Source: Imbricaverruca yamaguchii (taxonomy: Eukaryota; Arthropoda; Thecostraca; Neoverrucidae). Taken from it: a DNA stretch of 64,000 nt. The position numbers and the translations under genes were made by a program. Location: the NCBI GenBank assembly GCA_034440575.1, contig JAOTOL010001637.1, positions 3,398,501 to 3,462,500 of the forward strand, read 5' to 3'. This document shows, in pieces, positions 34,701-45,700 of this stretch; the first letter of the stretch is position 1, and each line of letters opens with the position of its first letter. The notes beneath the pieces were generated by a model. That model was not told where the DNA came from. It saw only the letters and a program-made list of their open reading frames with translations, and ran no database searches.

Positions 34701-35480
34701 ATTGTCCACGGAGAGTGGTGGACTAGATTGATTCCGCGTATCGTCTGATAATTTATTTTGTACTATTTCCTCAAACTGACGCCAGTTAGCCTTGCTGATA
34801 TTCAACCGCGGTGGCCTTGTTCCCAAAACAGCAGCGCAGCGAAACTCCACCAAGATTGGATAGTGGTCACTACCCATCGGGTCATCATCCACTGACCAAA
34901 CACAGCGATGACTTAACTGGGGACTACACAGGGTGAGATCTAAAACCGATTTGTTCCCCGAGGGTAGCGTTATATGTGTGGAAAAACCTGTGTTTAATAA
35001 GCACAGCCCTTCGTCGATTAAAAATGCTTCCATATGTCTGCCACGGGAGTTAGAAATGGCAGAACCCCAGAGGGTATGATGAGAGTTAAAATCGCCCAAG
35101 AGTAAAACGGGGGAAGGAAGTTCTAGCATAAGACTTCTGAGCTCCGCAGAGGGGAAAGCCTCTCCTGGTGGCAGATAAATTGAGCACAGAGACATAACAA
35201 TGTGGTGAATGTTAATACGTACGGCTACTGCCTGTAGTGTTGACTGCAATTATATTTTAGTAGTAGGTGTTTCATGCACAGCCAACATTACCCCACCGTG
35301 TGCAATAGTTGCAATGTTTGTGTTATCTTTACGAAATACAGAATATCCATTAATTAAACACCGGGTGCCAGCGGAAAGTTTAGTTTCCTGAAGGCCAACA
35401 GCAATAGGCCGTCTGTGGTATAAAACCCTCTGCAGGTCAGTAAAATTTGCTCTAAAACCACGCATGTTCCACTGTAAAAC
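31771..35480 (-). pseudogene. LINE-E ORF2 (EN-RT-RNase H), few breaks
   Basis: Endonuclease: LQETKLSAG, AHGGVMLAV, LLLGDFNSHHTLWG, SDHYPILVEF (35465 to about 34850, one in-frame stop at 35250). Then PWWTEECRNVIRARRRAFR, RT with RPISLTSSLGKLMEKM (about 33960-33890), DTTWRYGILLKLK, PQGGVLSVALFAIMINDV (33555-33500) and VDDIAIWSS (near 33470-33440). RNase H carries LSDSLSSLLAL (about 32405-32370) and WIPSHVGVAGNE (about 32265-32230). C-terminal LCPICGAVMTVSHVLISCP (about 31950-31895). Frameshifts near 34110, 33780, 33480, 32690 and 32040. Recent but dead. Confidence 0.88.
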
Positions 35481-35525
35481 TAAGGGTTATATGATGGCGA
35501 GTCACGTTAAAACTAGAAGAGCCTA

Positions 35526-37463
35526 AAAGTGCTCCCTGGAGGGTTCGAGGTTACTCATATTGCGAGAGAGTGAGGTCGTTCTCGGCCGTGACCGCGGTGA
35601 GCAATCCCATGGAGGAGACCCTGTTGGTGGCAGCTCACGCTTCCGAGGGATGCTCAGCCGCGGCGGAGGTGGGGGAGGACCCATCTCGTGCGGACTACCT
35701 GATTCTATCAGCGGTGCTTCCACCCGCCTCCGAGGCGAGGGCGTGGCCGACCTTGTGGGAGGGGCACATTCCACACCTTTGTTCCTTACCCGTGCTTTTT
35801 CCATCTGGGCCAAGCGTGCCCTCTTCGCCTCGCGGGCGCGCCTTTCGACCTCCTGATAGTGTAAGCTGAGGTCGGATATTTGAATACGTCGGCTGTTTCA
35901 GGACGGAGAGGTAGGTTCAGCACCTGCATCGGCAGGTGAGGTGGAAGCTGCAGGTGAGGGAGAAATACGAGGGGTGGGAGTGGGGCTTGAACGTGAGGGG
36001 GAAGGATGGCTCACGGGAAGGGGAGACGGTTCAGGCAGAGAGGGTGTGGGGAGGAGATATTTTGAGGTGGTTTCGGTGCGTGTAAGTGAGGGGGGGGTTG
36101 GAAGGACGGGAAGTGGGAAACGGGGATATCAAGGTGGGGACTGCGGTGGGTGGAGAGGGAATAGGATTAGGTGGAGAGGGCCCGGCAGGCCTCTTAGAGC
36201 GCTGAACCCGTGTCCACTCTCCTCCGTTCGATGTTGGCCGGGAGTACGGAATTTGGTGAGGAAACACCGCATTCAGTCGTGGCAGGAGGTCCTGCCGCGG
36301 CTTTGGCGACGTGTTGAGCAGGCTGTCCTCGTCCCTTGGGCGAATCAAGGGTCACACCAAAAGATCGAAGCAGTGCTGTAAGCTGGGCAATCAGCTCTGA
36401 GATGTTTGGTTGTGCGAGTTGGGTGCCTATAATAGGTTCCATTTGGTTGTGTTTTGTAACTGCATGGTTAAGTGTTGCCGCTGCTGCCTAGGATACTTTT
36501 GGGTGAGATCTTTCGTAGTGTTCACGGGCCTCTCGAAATGTGATTTTATTGGAGCACTTCAAAGCGACTATCTCTCTCTTTCAAAAAGATTGGACATGGA
36601 CAGTCGTACACCGTGTGGGGTTTTTGAGCCGGGCCGCAGTTTGAACACCATGGCCGTTCAGCGTCACATTTTCCTCCTGCGTGCTCTACTGACCCACATC
36701 TACCACATCTCGCGACTTCGGCAGTGTTGAGACGTGTGTCCAAATCTGCAACAGCGAAAGCATCTCATGGGTTTAGGGATATACACACGCACCTTCACAC
36801 GAACGTATCCAACAAGTGTGAATTTTGGGCGCTAAATGACCAACCATGGTCGATGCGCCCTAAAACCACAATCACACACACACACACACAAGTGTGAATT
36901 CGGGAAGATCAGTGGAACAAAATGTAAATATGAAGTTGTTCGTCGGTTGAGTTTCTTGGCCTTTTTTAATAGATATCCTTCTCGCACCTATCACTCCCCA
37001 CTCCGCGAGCCCATCCACAATGTCATCATCCGACACGTCTCTTAAGTCAGAGCAATTGATGACCCCCTTTGAACAGTTTTTGGTATTGTGGGGTCGAACG
37101 TCGATGGGTAGAGTGACTACACGTCTGCCGGTTTCGTGTCGCACACTGTAAGTTAGTTCGGTTGCACGAATCGCCCTGCTCGCATCCTCAGTATTTTTAA
37201 TCTCCACTTCCATCCCACCGTCCCTAAGTTTATCACATCTCAGCACCACTCCTAATCTATCTCATGCCTCTTTTCTCTGAAAGGGTGTGAGCCGCGAGAG
37301 GCTCTTTCCTTCTTCCAGTGATCTCATGACGAGGATGCGAGGAGCGGGAAGACAAGCATTGGGGCCGGTCCCTATACGCGTCACGCCCCTGATGTCTGAT
37401 ATGACGGGTTGTATGTCCCCTGCTAGAGGGGGCAGGTGAGTTGTTTAAGTTTGAGGTTGCCAT
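35526..37463 (-). pseudogene. LINE-E ORF1 (Gag-like), broken and interrupted
   Basis: Start ATG at 37463 (MATSNLNNSPAPSSRG), stop in frame at about 37258. Then open from 37249: LRDVSDDDIVDGLAEWGVIGARR (about 37056-36990) up to DLPEFTL, where the 65-bp tail insertion interrupts. After it, VGYVRVKVRVYIPKPMRCF and knuckles including CGRCGSVEHAGGKC (about 36711-36670) and CSNCGPAQKPH...C. The proline-rich C-terminal part runs to about 35526 in other frames (PPPPPRLSIPRKRELPP). Same architecture as the other Gag-like proteins. Confidence 0.8.
36825..36889 (+). mobile_element. 65-bp tail-only retro-insertion with TSD
   Basis: TTGGGCGCTAAATGACC...GGTCGATGCGCCCTAAAACC followed by a short CA run, flanked by the TSD AAGTGTGAATT (36814-36824 and 36890-36900). 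It is in the opposite orientation to the host LINE-E ORF1. The sequence is nearly identical to the tail at 2934-2982, so both derive from one active family whose 3' end is (CA)n. Confidence 0.9.
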
Positions 37464-37464
37464 G

Positions 37465-37890
37465 GAGTGTTATATGTATTCTGCTCCTCGGGCGCCCCAC
37501 TGCAAAGGGCCCTACTGGGGGGACGCCTGGGTCCGGCGGACGGGAGGTCGCCAGGCGCCCGAGGAGCTGTACGGGGCAGGCAGCGCCTTCGTCCGGCCGG
37601 GAGAGAGAAACTCACCACCCCGATCGGAATCAAGCGCCGCCCACCCCTTGACCCCTGCCGGCCGGGCCATCAGGCACTGGGACGAAACCCAGGCCCCGAC
37701 CCGAGGCGATAAGCCACTTGGTCCGTATGGGGCCATACGGACCCGCCCGCCCCTCCGGGATATCGGGACCAAAGAGGCGTGTTGGTCCCCCGTCACAACT
37801 AGCACCGTGCGACGGGGGACCTCAACCTCCAGGACTCTGTCAACCCCTGGGGGGCGAGCCTAGGGGGCGCGGCTACCCCGATAAAACTGA
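37465..37890 (-). promoter_or_regulatory. LINE-E 5' UTR, shared GC-rich block
   Basis: Reverse-strand copy of the leader block found in LINE-A, -B and -C, including the GTCCCCCGTC/GACGGGGGAC hairpin (37788-37823). The far 5' end (37900-38152) is unlike the C-run and ribozyme-like heads of the other lineages. Confidence 0.6.
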
Positions 37891-38167
37891 GCGGAGGGAT
37901 AGGCCTATCTGCTGGCCTATCTGCTCGTGACAGGGGAGGGGTTGGTGCTGCAGGGTTGGATGAAAGACATACAAAAGGTCGCTGGCACGGGGTGGATGCG
38001 GGAATTTGAAGAGAAGGATGGGCAATGGGGACTACACGAGTCCCCGGAAACACCTCCGTATTTCCACACCCCTTATTGGGGCGGCTATGTTAACCCAAGG
38101 GAGCGCCAATTCCCTGGCCAGCCGAGTGACGAGGCTGACCCCATTGCGGGGGACCGTTGGCACTTGA

Positions 38168-38771
38168 AGCAACGCATGGGGTTGGGAAAAAATTTCGTTC
38201 CTTAGCCCCTACGTAACCCACTCGTATCTCCGGAGGTAAATCTGTTCCGTTAAATGTCAGGATAACGTTGTTTGTCATAATAAGATCTGCTCCTCTCTTT
38301 ACTTTCATTTTCCTCGCGCCAATCACACCGAAGTTTGAGAGCCCACCCACGATTTCGTTCTCGGACACATCCCTTAAATCAATGCAATTTATAATCCCAC
38401 GCGAGGTGTCTGGTTTTATGAGGTTCCACAGTTATTTCGATCGTTTCTTTCTCCTTCTTGCCGTCCTTTCGCACACCATACAGGAACTCAGACATTGTAA
38501 GTTCAACACCTGCCTCCTCTGCTTCAGCAAATTCCACCTCCAGTGCCGCGTCCCTCAACTTCTGGCAACTCACAATTTCACGGAATCTGTCGCATCCTTC
38601 TTTCCTCTGAAATGGGGACAGAGACGTGAAACTTTTGTGTTTTCCTCTAAACACGAGGACTCGAGGGCCGGGGGAACGTCCGATGGGGCGGTCTGAATAT
38701 CGAAGAAGGGAAGGGTTGGTCTAGCCCCTACGGGAGGGGCCAGGAGGGATTTTTTGAGTAGTGAATGCCAT
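38168..38771 (-). pseudogene. LINE ORF1 N-terminal part (minus)
   Basis: ATG at 38771 (MAFTTQKIPPGPSRRG). Visible: FRGKHKSFTSLSPFQRKEGCDRF, LRDAALEVEFAEAEEAG, then after a frameshift near 38380 DVSENEIVGGLSNFGVIGARKMK, LTFNGTDLPPEIRVGYV and the first residues of the CCHC knuckle MRCFKCQR at the TSD. Together with 31391-31592 it forms one split Gag-like gene. Closest in pattern to lineages A and C. Confidence 0.85.
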
Positions 38772-39326
38772 GAAATGTTGTTGTTTCGGCTCTTCGGGCG
38801 CCCCACCCCTAAGGAGCCCCACTGTGGGGACGCCTGGGTCCTGCGAATGGGAGGTCGCCAGGCACCCGAGGAGCTATACTGGGCAGGCGGTGCCTTCACC
38901 CGGCCGGGAGAGAGAGACTCACCACCCCGACCAAGATCCAGCGCCGCCCACCCCTTGACCCTGGCCGGCCGGGCCGGCAGGCACTGGGAAACCCAGGTCC
39001 CCAGCCCGAGGCGACCTGCCACTTGACCCGCGTGAGGCCCCACGGGCCCGCCCGCCCCTCCGGGATATCAGGACCAAAGAGGTGTGTTGGTCCCCCGTCA
39101 CAACTAGCACCGTGCGACGGGGGACCTCAACCTCCAGGACTCCGTCAACCCCGGGGGACGGGCCGAGGGGGCGCGGCTACCCCGATAAAACTGAGCTGGT
39201 GGGCAGGACCTGGGAAGTTGTCCTGCCTGCTCATAGTAGGGATAGTTAGTGTTGTAGGGCTAGGTGAAGGACATGGATTGGGATGAGATGGGCATTGGAA
39301 TGGGGGCGCATGGATGGAAGGACGAG

Positions 39327-39454
39327 TGAGGCACTCCTAGTCTCACCCCTCGGCCGGTATAATGGTCGTCGGGTCATTGGGGCACTCAGTCTCCCCCCAC
39401 CCAACCCCCCACCCCCACCGCTTAAAGGTGGTGCATCATCGGGGGGGGGGGGGG
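39327..39454 (-). ncRNA. Candidate HDV-like ribozyme, minus-strand LINE head
   Basis: Minus strand: C-run (39454-39441), TGATGCA (39438-39432) as P2 5' with TGCCTCA (39333-39327) as P2 3' (one mismatch), G-runs for P1, and a CCCC/GGGG P4. About 20 extra bases (repeated G-runs with TT) follow P1, so this copy is probably degenerate. Confidence 0.35.
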
Positions 39455-40162
39455 CATGTAACACTGTGCTGGATTCCAGCACATGTTGGAATTCGTGGCA
39501 ACGAGCTGGCCGACCGAGCTGCAAGGCGTGCAGCACTAGCGCCAAGGAGTCGCGTTCTCCCACTTCCTGCCAGTGACTACTACCCAGTTGTCTCATCATT
39601 TATTCTTAAACAATGGCAGGACAAATGGGACCAAGAGAAGTTCAACAATTTAAAGCAAGTCAAACCATACTTGGCTCCGTGAGCCTCGTCCTTCAGGCAA
39701 ACTAGAAGGGACCAGGTAGCCATCTGTCGTCTCAGAATTGGTCACACTATAGCAACACATAGGTATTTATTGTGCGGGGACGACAGGCCGAAATGTGTTA
39801 GGTGTAATGACACTCTGACTGTGCACCATGTGCTGGTGGCGTGCCCAGCATACACAGAAGAACGTAGGCGGCACTTTGGATGTGTTGCAAATGCTCTGAA
39901 GTTGAAGGACTTGTTGGGGGATAATTCCCGATTAATTTATAATAGAGCAGTTTTGTGCTTTCTTGTCGATATAGGATTTGACGTAATTTATGCAACTACC
40001 TGAATTAATTTGTTTTCCCAGATCTTATATCAAGCGCCTTAATGGCCACCAATGTGTTATATACTTAGGTGACAGTCTGACGCGCGCTTAGGCAGCCTTG
40101 TTATGGGTGCAATATAACCCAATGGGGTTGATGCACCCTAAAACCCCAATAATCAATCATTG
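39455..40162 (+). mobile_element. LINE 3' fragment (RNase H end to tail)
   Basis: Starts abruptly in RNase H at the junction with the inverted leader at 39454 and runs to the terminal hairpin at about 40102-40139 (GGGTGCAATATAACCCAATGGGGTTGATGCACCC) and AATCAATCATT tail. The hairpin's outer and inner stems both carry compensatory changes compared with the others (GGGTGC/GCACCC and AACCC/GGGTT). Confidence 0.8.
39459..40003 (+). pseudogene. LINE ORF2 C-terminus (RNase H end, knuckle)
   Basis: LCWIPAHVGIRGNELADRAARRAAL (39468 onward) holds the last RNase H catalytic Asp. Then LPLPASDYYPVVSSFILKQWQDKWD, a stop at about 39680, and in the same region ICRLRIGHT, CVRCNDTLTVHHVLVACP (about 39792-39845) and the terminal LVDIGFDVIYATT. 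Everything N-terminal of RNase H is missing. Confidence 0.8.
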
Positions 40163-40222
40163 GAAGATGTATATGTGTGCCGAAAGACTAATTGTCGATC
40201 ACAAATATAGAGACGTAGCTAT

Positions 40223-40336
40223 CCCCCCCCCGATGAGGCATCATCTTTCCGTGGTGGGGGGATTGCGTGCCTCAAGGACCCGGCGGCCAGACCACCAGAC
40301 GGCCTGGGAGAGGTCAGACTAAGAGTGCTTCACTCG
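40223..40336 (+). ncRNA. Candidate HDV-like ribozyme at LINE-C 5' end
   Basis: P1 C-run (40223-40231) with G-run (40256-40261). P2 TGAGGCA (40234-40240) with TGCTTCA (40326-40332), where one C-to-T change leaves a G-U pair. P4 CCTC (40270-40273) with GAGG (40310-40313), a compensated change against CCCC/GGGG in the other copies. P3 is a short hairpin around CTTTCC. Confidence 0.45.
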
Positions 40337-40892
40337 TCCTTCCATCCATACGCTCCCATTCCAATGCCCATCTCATCCCAACACCAATGTCCTCCATCTG
40401 GCCCTACAACATCAACTATCCTTACTATGAGCAGGCAGGACAACTTCCCCGGTCCTGCCCACCAGCTCTGTTTTATCGGGGTAGCCGCGCCCCCTGGGCC
40501 TGCCACCCGGGGTTGACGGAGTCCTGGAGGTTGAGGTCCCCCGTCGCACGGTGCTGGTTGTGACGGGGGACCAACACACCTCTTTGGTCCCGATATCCCG
40601 GAGGGGCGGGCGGGCCGTGGGGCCTCACGCGGGCCAAGTGGCTGGTCGCCTCGGGCCGGAGGCCTGGGACACTTCCCGGTTCCCGCCGGCCCGGCCGGCC
40701 GGGGTCAAGGGGTGGGCAGTGCTGGATCTTGGTCGGGGTGGTGAGTCTCTCTCTCCCGGCCGGGCGAAGGCGCCGCCTGCCCCGTATAGCTCCTCGGGCG
40801 CCTGGCGACCTCCCGTCCGCGGGACCCAGGCGTCCCCCGGTAGGGCCCCTAAGAGGTGTGGCGCCCGGGGAGTCGAAACAAACACACACGTT
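40337..40892 (+). promoter_or_regulatory. LINE-C 5' UTR
   Basis: GC-rich leader with the hairpin at 40536-40571 and long blocks almost identical to the leaders of lineages A, B and E. Overlapping long frames on both strands come from GC richness. Confidence 0.6.
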
Positions 40893-42674
40893 ATGGCATC
40901 CAAAACACAAAATAAAACACTCCTGGTCCCACTCGTGGTGACCAGACCACCCGCTCATTTGGCGCCGAGAAGAGCCATACTAACTCGGGTATCTGTGGAG
41001 GCCAAGTCTCCAGCGTACCCCATATCCTCATCTTTCGTGGTCAGACGAAAAATATCGCCGCGCTGTCCCCCTTTCAAAGACGAGACGGTTATGGCCGGTT
41101 CGGGAAGATCGTTCGCTGCGAAAAGCTGAGGGATGGCTCTTTGGAGGTGGAGTTTGCGGAAGCGAAAGAGGCAGACAAAGCGTTGCAAACATCTGAGTTT
41201 ACATACGGTGTAAGAAAGGGCGATCGGAGGATCAACGAGAGCATATAAATAAAAGTAGAACCACACCAAACCAAGAACACATCGCGTGGAATAATCAATT
41301 ACTATGACTTGAGGGGCGTGTGAGAGGACGAGATCATTGACGGGTTGTGCAAATTTGGAGTCACCGGTGCGAGAAAGATGAAAGTCAGGAAAGGTGCAAA
41401 GATGTTTACGACAAACAACATCATTTTAACTTTTAACACAACAGACTTATCATCCGAGATCACAGAGAGGGTGTGGGGTCCGGGTTACCTGCGGGTTACG
41501 CAGGTAACCCGGATCCGAGATCCGGGTTACCTGCGTGTTAAAGTAAGAGCGTTCCTTCCAAATCCGATGCGGTGTTTTAAATGTCAAAGGTACGGCCACA
41601 CAAACTCGTTCTGCAGGGATCATCCAGCATGTGGCACGTGTGCTTCCTCCGAACACGCCACCGAGCAGTGCACTTCCGAGATACTTAACTGCGTAAACTG
41701 TGGTCGGGGACAGGTCCCTCATGCCTCCTTTGACCGCACTTGTGCAAGCTACATGGAAGAAAAGGAAATCATCGCAATTAAGCATGCCCACAAAATAACC
41801 TTTCGTGAGGAAAGGGACATTCATGCGCAGTCTAACCCAAAAATACCCTACGCGTCAAAGGTTAAAGCCACCACATCAGTCCCATTCCAGATAGAGGAAA
41901 ATAAAATCAACGGACTGATTGCACAACTATGTGCGCTCCTCCACTCCTTCGGCGTACCCGTCGCTTCGCCAACTGCACAACCAAACCAGATAAGTCAGAC
42001 CCCCCTCCCCCCTAGAAGAAGAATAGCGCGCTGCGTCTCCGCCACCGGCCGCTGAGGTCGTGGTGCCACCTTCTCCGGATATAGCTCCGGAGAAGTGGCA
42101 ACTTGTCCAGCGAACCAAGAGGTCCGCTAGGCCCTCTGCTAACCACCTCGAATCCTTATCCACCCCTCCACCGATCCCACACCATCCCAGCCCACCCTTG
42201 TACTATCCACGTCAACTCTCCCACCTCCATCAACCAGTTCAGGGGAGTCCGGCGTGACCTCTCGACGAGTCCCGGTGGTCGCTCCTCCGGCTACCCGACC
42301 ACATCTCTCGATTGACGTCCGCAGGGGGGGGGGCGCATGATATGGGTGCGTCTGGTCGGGCGTCACGGACCAGTTCCAGGGAGCCGTCGTCGAGCGCCAG
42401 AGATGGTGCCCAGCCTTTCAGGACAACACCTCCACCATCCCCAAGCACCAGAGCTAGTCCCCGATGTACCCCCGAGATTGGAAGGGTCATGGGACCTCCT
42501 CCCACCCCATCCCATGGGAGCGAGAGAGTCGCACCCTGGCCTTCTCCTGGGCGTAAGCGACCCTCCCCATGGACACCATCGCCGCTCGGTGGGGAACGTC
42601 CCAGATCTCGCCCGAGGGCGTCCGTCGACACCAAGTCACCTCCACCTTTTTCGTGTACTGGCGATGCATTTTAG
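40893..42674 (+). pseudogene. LINE-C ORF1 (Gag-like), broken
   Basis: ATG at 40893 (MASKTQNKTLLVPLVV). Frame breaks near 41125, 41245 (stop), 41325 (stop), 42055 and others. Visible: LRDGSLEVEFAEAKEADKA, FGVTGARKMKVRKGAKM, then an insertion of a direct-inverted-direct repeat at 41480-41535, then LRVKVRAFLPNPMRCFKCQRYGHTNSFC and further knuckles CGTCASSEHATEQC and CVNCGRGQVPH...C (about 41566-41750). The C-terminus is proline-, serine- and arginine-rich. Confidence 0.78.
41480..41535. repeat. Direct-inverted-direct triad in LINE-C ORF1
   Basis: CCGGGTTACCTGCG at 41480-41493, its reverse complement at 41499-41512, and a second direct copy at 41522-41535. Other lineages have only one copy of GTTAC-TGCG here. 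It looks like fold-back template switching. Confidence 0.9.
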
Positions 42675-42749
42675 CAGCTCCTTTTGTTTTAGACTCGCCC
42701 ACCTGTGATATTGTGTGATATTTGCAATACCCATTTTAACCCGGTTTAA

Positions 42750-45700
42750 ATGGTTCAACTACGGTCCATTTTGCAATGGAATTGCAGGGGGCTGAGAACC
42801 AGCGCTGAAGATCTCCAGTTGCTGTCAAACCGCCACTGTCCGGCGGCCATATGTCTCCAAGAGACGAAAGTGACGCGCGACTAGTAGTCCGGCGTCACTT
42901 TCATAGCCTTTTTTATATAAGATTTTTTATAAGATTTTATAGCCTAAAATCCTACTCAGTATTTCGAAAGGGTACTCCCTCAGGCACCGTGACACATGGT
43001 GGAGTGCTGCTGGCTGTGCACCATAGTGTCGCTGCGCAGAGATTGGTGCTACACTCCAAGCTGCAGGCCGTTGCTGTAAGAGTGCATTTTAATCATCGTC
43101 CTATGTCTATCTGCTCACTGTACCTGCCACCCGGCGTTGCATTTCCCACTACTGAGCTACGGCGCCTGATGACAGAGCTGCCCCCGCCGGTATTAATACT
43201 AGGTGATTTTAACGTTCACCACACAGTATGGGATGCGACGACGTTAACGCACAGGGTCGCTGTTTGGAATCCTTTATGCACAACGCATCCTTGTGCATTC
43301 TAAATTATGGAACGACGACGCACCTTACCTTACCCTCTGGCCATACCTCTGCTCTAGACCTTAGTTTATGCAGCCCAGAACTCGCACAACTTTTTAGCTT
43401 GTCTGTGGCCACTTTCCGGTGTGGCTAGGCTACGAGGATGGCCCAGTACTCTGGACTAGACGACGTCGGTGGAATTTTAGGAAGGCCGACTGGTCAGGAT
43501 ACGAGATACGACTAAAGGAAACTTTGTCCGTGAGGCCTGGTGTCTCCCCCATGTCGGTGGAATCACTCACCAACCTGCTTGTGCAGACCGCCACTGAGTT
43601 TATCCCTCGCACATCTGGCTCTCCCCGTCGCACGCCCGTTCCGTGGTGGACGGAAGAGTGTTGTCAGGCAATTCGGGCAAGGCGACGCGCCTTCAGAGCT
43701 TTCGATCGGAGTAGTACAGGGAAAATCTCATCGCCTTCCGGCAGGCTCGAGCCAATGCTAGACGCACTATCAGGGACGCTAAGATGGTCTCATGGAGAAA
43801 TTATGTGGAAAAACTTAATCGTTCCACACCTATCTCAGGTCTGGTCTCCACTTAAGCTTATTGCCGATAAATACAACTCTACACCTTTGCCAGTACTACG
43901 AGTTCCCAGCCGAGATATCACCCAGCCGATCGACGTGGCAAAGGAGATGGCTCGCACAATCTCGAACAGATGTAGGTGCTACAGCGATGACGACTTGTTC
44001 ACACGCCACAAAGCCACTTGCGAGAGACACCCACTGAACGTTTTTACTTCTGAACGTTTGAGTTACAACCAGCCATTTACGCTGACTGAGCTTCGTTCCG
44101 CTATTGCGACACTTTGGAGCGTATCTGAAGGCGACGACGAAATACACATCGACATGCTCAAACATCTTCCATCATGTACACTTCATGCCTTACTGGCAAC
44201 GCTGAACCGACTGTGGAAGAAAGGGGATTTCCCTCCCGCTTGGCGTGAGGCCATTATGATCCCAGTATTAAAGCCCGGAAAAGACAGCGTAGACCCGGCG
44301 AACTACCGACCCGTATCACTCACGTCATCACTCTGTAAGCTCATGGAGAAGATGGTAAACGTACGTCTGACCTGGTTTCTTGAACGACATAGCATCTTAA
44401 ACAACGCACAGTGTGGTTTTAGGAAAAACCACAGCACTGTTCACCATCTTTTAGCTCTCGATGCAGTGGTACGTGCAGCTTTCCAGCAAAATCGTCACAT
44501 TGGTTCAGTGTTTTTCGACATCCACGGAGCGTATGACACCACTTGGCGCTACGGCATACTAATGAAGGTTTTCAAATGTGGAATTCGTGGATCCATGGGC
44601 CTCTTCCTCCAGAACTTTCTGTACAGTCGTTTTTTTTTCGTGTTCGTATCCGAAGTTGTATGTCGAATCGGTACCCACAAACGGAAGGGATACCACAGGG
44701 AAGTGTGCTGAGCGTGGCGTTGTTCGCCATCATGATCAATGATATCTGCGAGTCCATTCCGCGTAATATCGGCAGATCACTGTTCGTGGATAACATCGCG
44801 ATTTGGTGGTGCACATCTAGTGCACCGGCAATGGCACGGCAGCTTTAGTTGACGGTATCATGCTTGGAGAGGTGGAGCTCCAAGAACGGGTTTCGGTTTT
44901 CTGTCACAAAAAAAAAATTGTAGGGATGCATTTCTGCCGTCGCCGCAGGATCTGCCCAAACCCTGCTCTCCAGGTGTATGGACAGCCAATTAATTCCCTT
45001 CCAGCGCACTGCCAGGTTTCTGGAATTACTTTTGATGCTCGTCTTAGTTACAATGAACATTTTAAAACGATTCGAGAGAAGTGTTTTACATCACTCAACC
45101 TTCTGAAGATGGTTGTCAAAAGTAATTCCAGGTTTCTGGAATTACTTTTGATGCTCGTCTTAGTTACAATGAACATTTTAAAACGATTCGAGAGAAGCGT
45201 TTTACATCACTCAACCTTCTGAAGATGGTTGCGCGCACGTCTTACGGAGGAGACAGGAAAACTATGCTCCTGTTGTACTGTTATCTCGTCCGTTCAAAAC
45301 TCGACTACGCATGTTTTATATATGACAGCGCCTGTACAACAAGCAAGCGACCACTGGATGTGGTACACCATTTGGCGCTCCGAATCGTGACCTGAGCGAT
45401 CCGCACTTCACCTTCTGTTAGCCTACTGGCTGAAGCCCACGAGCCACCACTCTTGCTCCGTCGCGAAATGCTCTGGATGCGCTACGCGTGTAAAGTGCGC
45501 CAATTCCCAGGTCATCCTGCGTATGCTTATATATTCTCCCACCGCTTGATTGCAACATTCGGACAAGCACGAATTACGCACGTTAGAATGCGCAGACTCT
45601 TCGAGGATAGCGATATTCCATTGCGGGAAATTATGCGGGTCGGCTTTCTACAAGCACCGCCTTGGCAGGTGGCCCATCCAACAATCAACATGTCGCTCTC

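Larger units (their letters stand above)
31608..38152 (-). mobile_element. Full-length LINE-E (minus) nested in another LINE ORF1
   Basis: 6.5-kb complete copy with a perfect 15-bp TSD, ACCGTTGGCACTTGA (31593-31607 and 38153-38167). On the minus strand: a 5' leader from 38152 whose terminal 250 bp differ from the other lineages but whose rest (about 37890 to 37470) is the shared GC-rich leader; ORF1 37463-35526; ORF2 about 35480-31771; and a terminal hairpin at about 31660-31622 (GGGCGCTAAATGACC...GTCGGCGCGCCC). A 65-bp tail-only insertion sits in ORF1 at 36825-36889. Confidence 0.95.
38168..39454 (-). mobile_element. LINE 5' part (minus): leader and start of ORF1
   Basis: Begins at a 14-base G-run (C-run on the minus strand, 39441-39454) with a ribozyme-like head, passes the shared GC-rich leader (about 39300-38790) and enters ORF1 at ATG 38771. 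ORF1 is interrupted at 38168 by LINE-E and resumes at 31592-31391. It contains no ORF2. Its 5' end abuts, head to head, the + strand 3' fragment at 39455. Confidence 0.88.

Noticed and set aside
42239..42634. 131-codon minus-strand frame and 120-codon plus-strand frame in LINE-C ORF1
   Set aside because: Low-complexity Pro/Ser/Arg-rich C-terminal part of ORF1 read in wrong frames.
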